Part shown: piece by piece, positions 59,138-64,000 of the stretch
How positions within the stretch are numbered: position 1 is the stretch's first letter
Layout of the letters: every line of letters starts with the position of its first letter
Source: Psilocybe azurescens
Taxonomy: Eukaryota > Basidiomycota > Agaricomycetes > Agaricales > Agrocybaceae
DNA length: 64,000 bases
Assembly: GCA_023853785.1 (NCBI GenBank)
Contig: JAJIRX010000567.1
Span: 1,612,001-1,676,000, forward strand
Direction: 5' to 3'
Translations under genes and position numbers: made by a program
Notes under the pieces: generated by a model
The model's database searches: none
The model's input: the letters and a program-made list of their open reading frames with translations, nothing else
What the model was told of the DNA's origin: nothing

Positions 59138-60471
59138 ATGCCTCCGGATTTATGTTCCACGGCACCCTGTAAGAGTGCACCACAACCAAACTCGTCGACT
59201 ATTACTTCTTCCTCGTCTTGCATTAAGGCATTTGCCCGGTCACCCTCCTCCACGATGGCCCGATCTTTAAATTTAGTCGAAGATGATTCCGACGATGAGA
59301 TTATCTGGGGTGTCTCAGAAGAGTCTTTATCCACCAACTCTTCCGAAAACGAATCTGAAGACTACGATTATGTCGTTCTAAACAAACCCCTTCGCCTTTG
59401 CACCCTGCTACAGGCTTATCGACAGCCATGGAAGATAGAAATCTCGGTGTTCACACACCGGGTACTATTGCTACATCTGGGCCTCTAGAGACTCAGATGA
59501 GTGCTCTTAGCTTGACTGCAAGGCCATCGTCTCAAAGGAAGAAAGCTAAGAAGATGGATGAGACGGCACGACAGCCTCAGCCTGTATCAAACAAACGGCG
59601 GAAGGCGAAACCGAGAAAAACTGATCCCTCTACCGATTCTTCGCCTAAAGTGTCGAGGGAGGGTACAGTCAAAACCTCTGTCCATCCCGCTCACCGTGTT
59701 GGAGAAACAGAATGGTTTGAAGAGATGGCGGTCGTTAATTTTACGGGTCTCGGTTCACGGTCTATCGTCGACGATTACTCGGACAGGCAGTCCGTTGTCT
59801 CGTACGACAACGAGTCCTTTACTTCCCCAACACTGTACGAGGAAGCATCAACGTTCATTTCATCGTACGTATCCTTCTTTGTCTTTATTTATGTGCATCC
59901 GCGCTCTGAAACTTTAATTATTGACATCTATATTTACGACCGTACTACTTCGTTTTAGGTTCCTATCAAACCCCGAGGCAAAGAACGACACCGTCTGTCG
60001 GTTGGCCCTCCTCCAATCCCTCATCATTGAGTTGGGCCTTGCGACACCATCTCTCCCTGACTCGCTGTCTGCCGCAAGGGCCTTTCTCAGGTCTCGCGCG
60101 TTCCTCAATATTCGGGAGTACATCGCCGTGCGAGAACAGGGACCGGAGGCTGTGCAGCGTGTGCTTTATCCAAGCAAGAGCGCTCTCATCAAAGATATCA
60201 AGAAGAGACGTAACACGGCGTCCCTCAAGTGGGTCAAGCAACATGGGCTCCAAGTCCTCCTAGTTGGGTGGACACATTGATTGATCGATTTTCCATTGAT
60301 CACCTCGACCCTTTGACCTCGGACGACAGGAAAAACTTGGAAGAACTTGAATCGGTCAACTGCCCACAACAACTTACCGAGAAGATAATTTATCTAACAA
60401 GAACCCACATTGGTGGTACTGAAAAACCAATGAAACCATGTACGATATATATGTTTTGTAGGTGTATGTAA
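59138..60471 (+). CDS. Unrecognised protein, disordered N-half and helical C-half
   Basis: ATG at 59138 starts MPPDLCSTAPCKSAPQPNSS. The N-terminal half is Ser-rich with an acidic patch VEDDSDDEIIWGVSEES and basic clusters (SSQRKKAKKMDE, NKRRKAKPRKTD), suggesting a nuclear protein. After an intron the C-terminal half is helical: CRLALLQSLIIELGLATPSL, AARAFLRSRAFLNIREYIAV and YPSKSALIKDIKKRRNTASL. Two one-base gaps, at C4 (59387-59390) and G3 (60245-60247), restore KPPSPLHPATG and HGAPSPPSWVDTLID. Without the second fix the product ends LLVGWTH about 65 residues earlier. About 430 residues; no domain known to me. Confidence 0.6.
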
Positions 60472-61452
60472 ACTTCCTTTATGAGCGCCCAAGTCAACTT
60501 GGGTGCATTGTGATGATCTTGCTCAGCAGCTGTTCTTACATTCCTCTCTTTCTGTATTCCTTCTAATTATTATTATTCTCTCTCTATATTTTGTTATTTC
60601 TATTGTCCGTCTTCTCCCGTTTGCTCTGTGCTCGGCTATCTTCAGTTCGGCATTTTCGTTTCTATAGACCTTCACATTTCAGAATTTTGATTTGACTTGG
60701 TCTTTTACTGTTTTCTTGTACGCGTACTTGTTTTCGCTATTAGGATTTCTTGGGTTATGCTGTACTTGTGTGCTGTAGGTCTACTAGGTAGAGAGAATTG
60801 TTGTATAATTGAAACTATCCTGTTATTTTTGCTGTCGTTGACCATGGTTAAAAGCTTCGACCAAAAGTAACATTTGGTCTTCAAAGCAACGGTGAATTGG
60901 CATAGCAAACCACTGCAAGAGACCATGCATGGCGCCCATAAAATAGGCTGGTATTGGGACAATATGCCTGGACACGAAATAAGGGGGCTCATGCCACCTC
61001 TGTAATAGAAGAATCAATGGAGAACATGCTGACAGAGTGAAAAGCTTCGGGTCAAGCGCCGATATGGGAAGCGGCTGAGGAACTCCGGCGCCTTCGAGGA
61101 CAGGGAAGGATGTTAGTGTTATATACGCCAAGAAGGCTCAGCCGCTTTTTGTGGGGCCACCCCAAATTAAATAGATTGCGCGCATGACGATCACTCACCG
61201 ATCGCGTCCACAGATAGCCAGACGCTTCAGTGGAATGCAGGAGAAAAAAATATAGGGCGTATAAGCGTATTGTGCTTGAGGGGTATATAAAAGGTAATGG
61301 ATCAACCGGCTCAAGACAAAAGAGTAGCATACGTAGACATGGAAAATAAAAAGGAGCAGTTAAGTATGTAAATTGTGGCGTTGAGTGAGTAAGATGTAAC
61401 ACTCAAATATGACCAGGCCTCCATGATATGAAACCAAACCCATAGATGAAAA
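60472..61452. other. Intergenic between convergent genes, 981 bp
   Basis: Pyrimidine-rich at 60560-60640; frames on the minus strand at 60705-61402 lack coding character. No repeat or RNA seen. Confidence 0.45.
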
Positions 61453-62538
61453 TTAAATATTGTTTGCCGCTGCAGCAACTCCTCCGACTTGGATGAAAAC
61501 TTGGTAAAGGTCGGCCAAATTTTCAGCGGAGCCTGGGGTACGATCGACAGTGCCAGTGGGAACTGCAAGGCCTGCTGCCGCTCCAGTGGAATAGTTGATG
61601 GAAGTAGAGGAGCCAATGGATGAGGTCGAATTGGCAGAGGAAGAAGCGTGCGAGGAAGACGAGACAACCGACGAGGATGAAGGGACGTGTGTTGATGAAG
61701 CTTTGGCGCTCGTTGATGGAGGAGGGGTCCAAGTAGTAGTGGGGGTAGGCTTTGGGGTCCAAGTAGTAGTAGGTGCAACCCAGACAGGAGTCGTCTTCTT
61801 AGTCGTGGTAGGGGCAACCCATACAGGTGTTGTCGTCTTTTTGGGGTGACGACCGGGGGTGGGGCCGCGTCTGAGAACTCCCAATCTCCATAAATAATGC
61901 CGACAGATTGAGGTGCGAAGAAGGCGAATAGTCCCTCTGTGAGATCCAGGCCGTTATAAGGGCATCCAGGGCACTGTGATAATACGTATGAGGCACATGA
62001 ATATGATCACGATATCGGGAAGCGAACTAACAGTATCGCTAATAGTTGCCGTTGTGGTCTTTCCGCCGTATGAAATCTGGATAGTCTTGAAGCATAGGCC
62101 GCTGTTCATTTGCTACAAGACAACATACAGTCAGAATGGAGCAATACATATTCAGGCAAATGCAATACCGCTGCATTAAGGGCGACAGTCTATTAAAAAA
62201 GGTTCACATTTAGCGACATTAGACTTTTAAGGCTGCTGAGAGAAAACATACGAAATCACTGTTAACGTGAAACTTTCCACAAGACCCTCTACGGACCAGA
62301 AATCGATCAGGGACTGAAATAGAACAGAATTTGGGTCTGAATGGACTAACGCGTTACCAGTCTGGACGTTATAGTAAGACATTCTTGCGCCGGCAGCGCG
62401 ATGGAAGAGGTCGACATGACCATCTGCACGCTTCGCAAGTTCATGATGGCGGTTCAACAGTGGATTCCCGTGGCCAGCGTATGCGGTGATTGGAAGGAGA
62501 AGCGACAGGAGAGATAGGTTGATAATGTTGGTCAACAT
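61453..62538 (-). CDS. Secreted expansin-like (double-psi beta-barrel) protein with Ser/Thr tail
   Basis: ATG at 62538 gives a signal peptide, hydrophobic LSLLSLLLPITAYAGHG with cleavage near AYA|G, and a possible kexin site at LAKR. Introns then join the barrel: ARMSYYNVQTG, RRGSCGKFHVNSDF, TVALNAAV, SYGGKTTTATISDT, CPGCPYNGLDLTEGLFAFFA and VGIIYGDWEFSD. This matches RlpA/expansin-like DPBB proteins of wood- and litter-fungi; the Asp in GLDLTEG is the usual conserved one. The tail has repeated TTPVWVAPTTT units and a Ser-rich, likely O-glycosylated stretch, and ends QVFIQVGGVAAAANNI. A G4 run (61843-61846, one base short) connects barrel to tail. Acts outside the cell; cell-wall loosening is family inference. 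Confidence 0.8.
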
Positions 62539-63315
62539 ATTGAGATCTTAAGGAGTGTGATTGAGGAAAAGAAAGGAATGGGGACGCCTAGGGTAGAGGA
62601 TGAGGAGTTAGTCGTGCTACAAGCAGACCTTACTTGATTCCCAAGTCTTGTTTTCGCTTGACAACCAAACAAACCATACCTTCTGGCAATTGCCGGTCAA
62701 CAGGTATGTACCCTACATTTACCATACAAGCCAAGACTTTTTTTGTTTTTTGTTTTTTTAATTTGAATTGAACTCAGCAGAGATCTCGACCAACTCTCAG
62801 GTCTGCAGCAAGGCCATCAGGCTCGTTAGTGTTCAGACGAATCGAATGGTACTTGCAGAGCACTCCAACCTTCGAGGCGACCGGATGGCCGATTGGCGGC
62901 CAGCTTAAGCCGCACTTGACACAATGATGGCTGCCCGCACACCACAAAAATCAATCAACATGTCCAACTGCAAATCTATCAGTATCCATGCCAGTCAGAT
63001 AAAGGAATATAACGCACAGAATCTGCTTCATTGAATGGGTATCGACACTAATGAGTATGAGTTATATAAAATAAGAAAAATCAACGCAAATGGAAAAGGT
63101 GAGAGAGACGGAATATGACAAGGGCAAATTTTCGGAAAGAATAAGTAAAAGAGAGTGGCGAAAGCTTGCTTGCAAATTAAACATAATGGCTATTGCGCCG
63201 ATAACCTAGAGAGAACCGTCTATCTTCCGATCAGCATACTAGATGCCGAAGAATAAATTATGCCCCCTATGGGGTGAGACTGGTGAATCCTGAACCCTGT
63301 CAAAAGGCAGCTAAT
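62539..63315. other. Intergenic between tandem expansin-like genes
   Basis: 777 bp: promoter of the gene at 61453-62538 and 3' end of the next. Thymine runs at 62738-62761. No gene seen. Confidence 0.45.
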
Positions 63316-64000
63316 TTAGCTCGAGCCACCTCCGTTAGCTCCGCCAGCCATAACCAGCGAGCCCATCTGAACGAACAATAGGTTCAGCTGCTGAAGATTG
63401 TCTCCCTCAGGAGGAGCGACCACGCTTGTGGCAGCGGAGGCAGCGCTTCCGGACGTTGATGCTGATCGGGCAACGTCATTCGAGACAGAAGAGGACGCGA
63501 ATGACGAAGAGGAAGACGTCACAGACGAAGAGTGCGAAGAACTTGTGACGTGTGTGATAGACGGGGATGGGGTGGGAGTATCATGGTGTTCACTTGTCTT
63601 CGGAGGTGGTGGTGGTGGTGGAGCTTTACTTGTGGTGTGCTTAGGCGGTGGCGGAGGTGGTGGTGGTGGTGGTGGTGGTGGCGGCGGCGGCGGCGGCGGT
63701 GGTGGTGGTGGTGGGGCTGCTGATCCTCCGAAGTTCCATGAACCAGTTAAGACGCCTGCATCCTCAGAAGCAAAGAAATCAAAAAGTCCACGGGAGAAAT
63801 CCAGGCCAGCAAACGGACATCCAGGGCACTAGAAACATTAGGGCGTTAAAATTGAGTTGTCCATTATGACATAAAGTACAAACCTCATCAACAATTTGGG
63901 CCGAATGACTTTTTGAGCCGACAGTAATTGTAATAGTTTCGAAACAGTGAGCTCCACCTGCATATTGCTGTATTTTTTGTGTGAGTTGTCAGTAATCACA
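63316..64000 (-). CDS. Second expansin-like protein, C-terminal part (runs off window end)
   Basis: Paralogue in tandem with the gene at 61453. From the window end inward the minus strand reads QQYAGGAHCFETITITVGSK then an intron, then CPGCPFAGLDFSRGLFDFFA and SEDAGVLTGSWNFGG: the same end of the double-psi barrel as its neighbour (CPGCPYNGLDLTEGLF). The tail differs: a run of some 22 prolines, then Ser/Thr-rich sequence (THVTSSSHSSSVTSSSSS), ending QQLNLLFVQMGSLVMAGGAN then GGGSS, weakly similar to the neighbour's last helix. The start, signal peptide and first barrel strands lie beyond 64000. Confidence 0.78.
63604..63716 (-). repeat. GGT/GGC trinucleotide repeat encoding polyproline
   Basis: Two near-pure blocks of GGT, GGC and GGA triplets (63604-63621 and about 63645-63716). 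On the coding minus strand they read as Pro runs in the expansin-like tail. The Gly-rich plus-strand frame is a shadow. Confidence 0.9.

Noticed and set aside
60705..61402. Minus-strand frames of 95-116 codons downstream of 61453
   Set aside because: No motif, no start context, and composition unlike neighbouring genes; probably 3' flank.
63398..63832. Plus-strand Gly/Asp-rich frame of 144 codons
   Set aside because: Complement of the polyproline and Ser tail of the minus-strand expansin-like gene; composition is dictated by the repeat.

Overview
The window is nuclear DNA from a filamentous basidiomycete, most likely an agaricomycete. Evidence: dense genes on both strands, coding regions cut by many short introns (about 45-70 bp), a retaining trehalose phosphorylase, a DUF6593-like protein (a basidiomycete-expanded family) and double-psi beta-barrel (expansin-like) secreted proteins with Ser/Thr/Pro-rich tails. 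I saw no bacterial operon, no CRISPR array, no rRNA and no credible tRNA. Exon joins below were worked out by eye from GT-AG (and a few GC-AG) signals plus family conservation, so CDS spans run from start codon to stop codon and include introns.

Layout. 1-2148: the N-terminal part of a PhoD-like protein (minus) divergent from an Arg/Ser-rich unknown. 2149-6742: a 4.6-kb gene-poor stretch with a hairpin and a microsatellite. 6743-10011: ASH2 (COMPASS subunit) divergent from a ubiquitin-conjugating E2. 10433-15680: a very large Ser/Pro-rich unknown. 15899-20910: a minus-strand run of a DUF6593-like protein, a BTB protein, NTAQ1 and a small unknown. 21761-27488: ATP12 divergent from MSH3. 27491-27965: a MITE placed exactly at the MSH3 stop codon. 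27998-36907: POL5/MYBBP1A, an unknown and trehalose phosphorylase, all minus. 37166-39203: a BRF1/TFIIB-like factor. 39204-44367: gene-poor except for a PAP2 lipid phosphatase, with tRNA-related SINE-like sequence, a palindrome and TTAGGG-like repeats. 44368-52568: compact housekeeping block (PPP4R2, a nucleolar-type protein, eIF1, SNRNP27, an RRM-like unknown, CBP20, RPT3). 54447-60471: P5C reductase, a one-TM protein, the RCC1-repeat mitochondrial protein FMP25 and an unknown. 61453-64000: two tandem expansin-like genes, the second cut by the window end.

How the genes relate. Several pairs share short divergent promoters (ASH2/E2 152 bp, CBP20/RPT3 150 bp, nucleolar protein/eIF1 224 bp, ATP12/MSH3 255 bp, trehalose phosphorylase/BRF1 258 bp). 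The content is mostly core eukaryotic machinery: chromatin (ASH2), protein turnover (E2, RPT3, NTAQ1), DNA repair (MSH3), Pol III and rRNA biology (BRF1, POL5, nucleolar protein), splicing and cap binding (SNRNP27, CBP20), translation (eIF1), mitochondria (ATP12, FMP25) and metabolism (trehalose phosphorylase, P5CR). I do not see a gene-cluster-like novel system.

Two cross-cutting observations matter for anyone reusing this annotation. First, more than ten genes carry one-base frame breaks that sit almost always in homopolymers, which looks like consensus error rather than gene decay. Second, at least four introns in conserved genes use GC donors.
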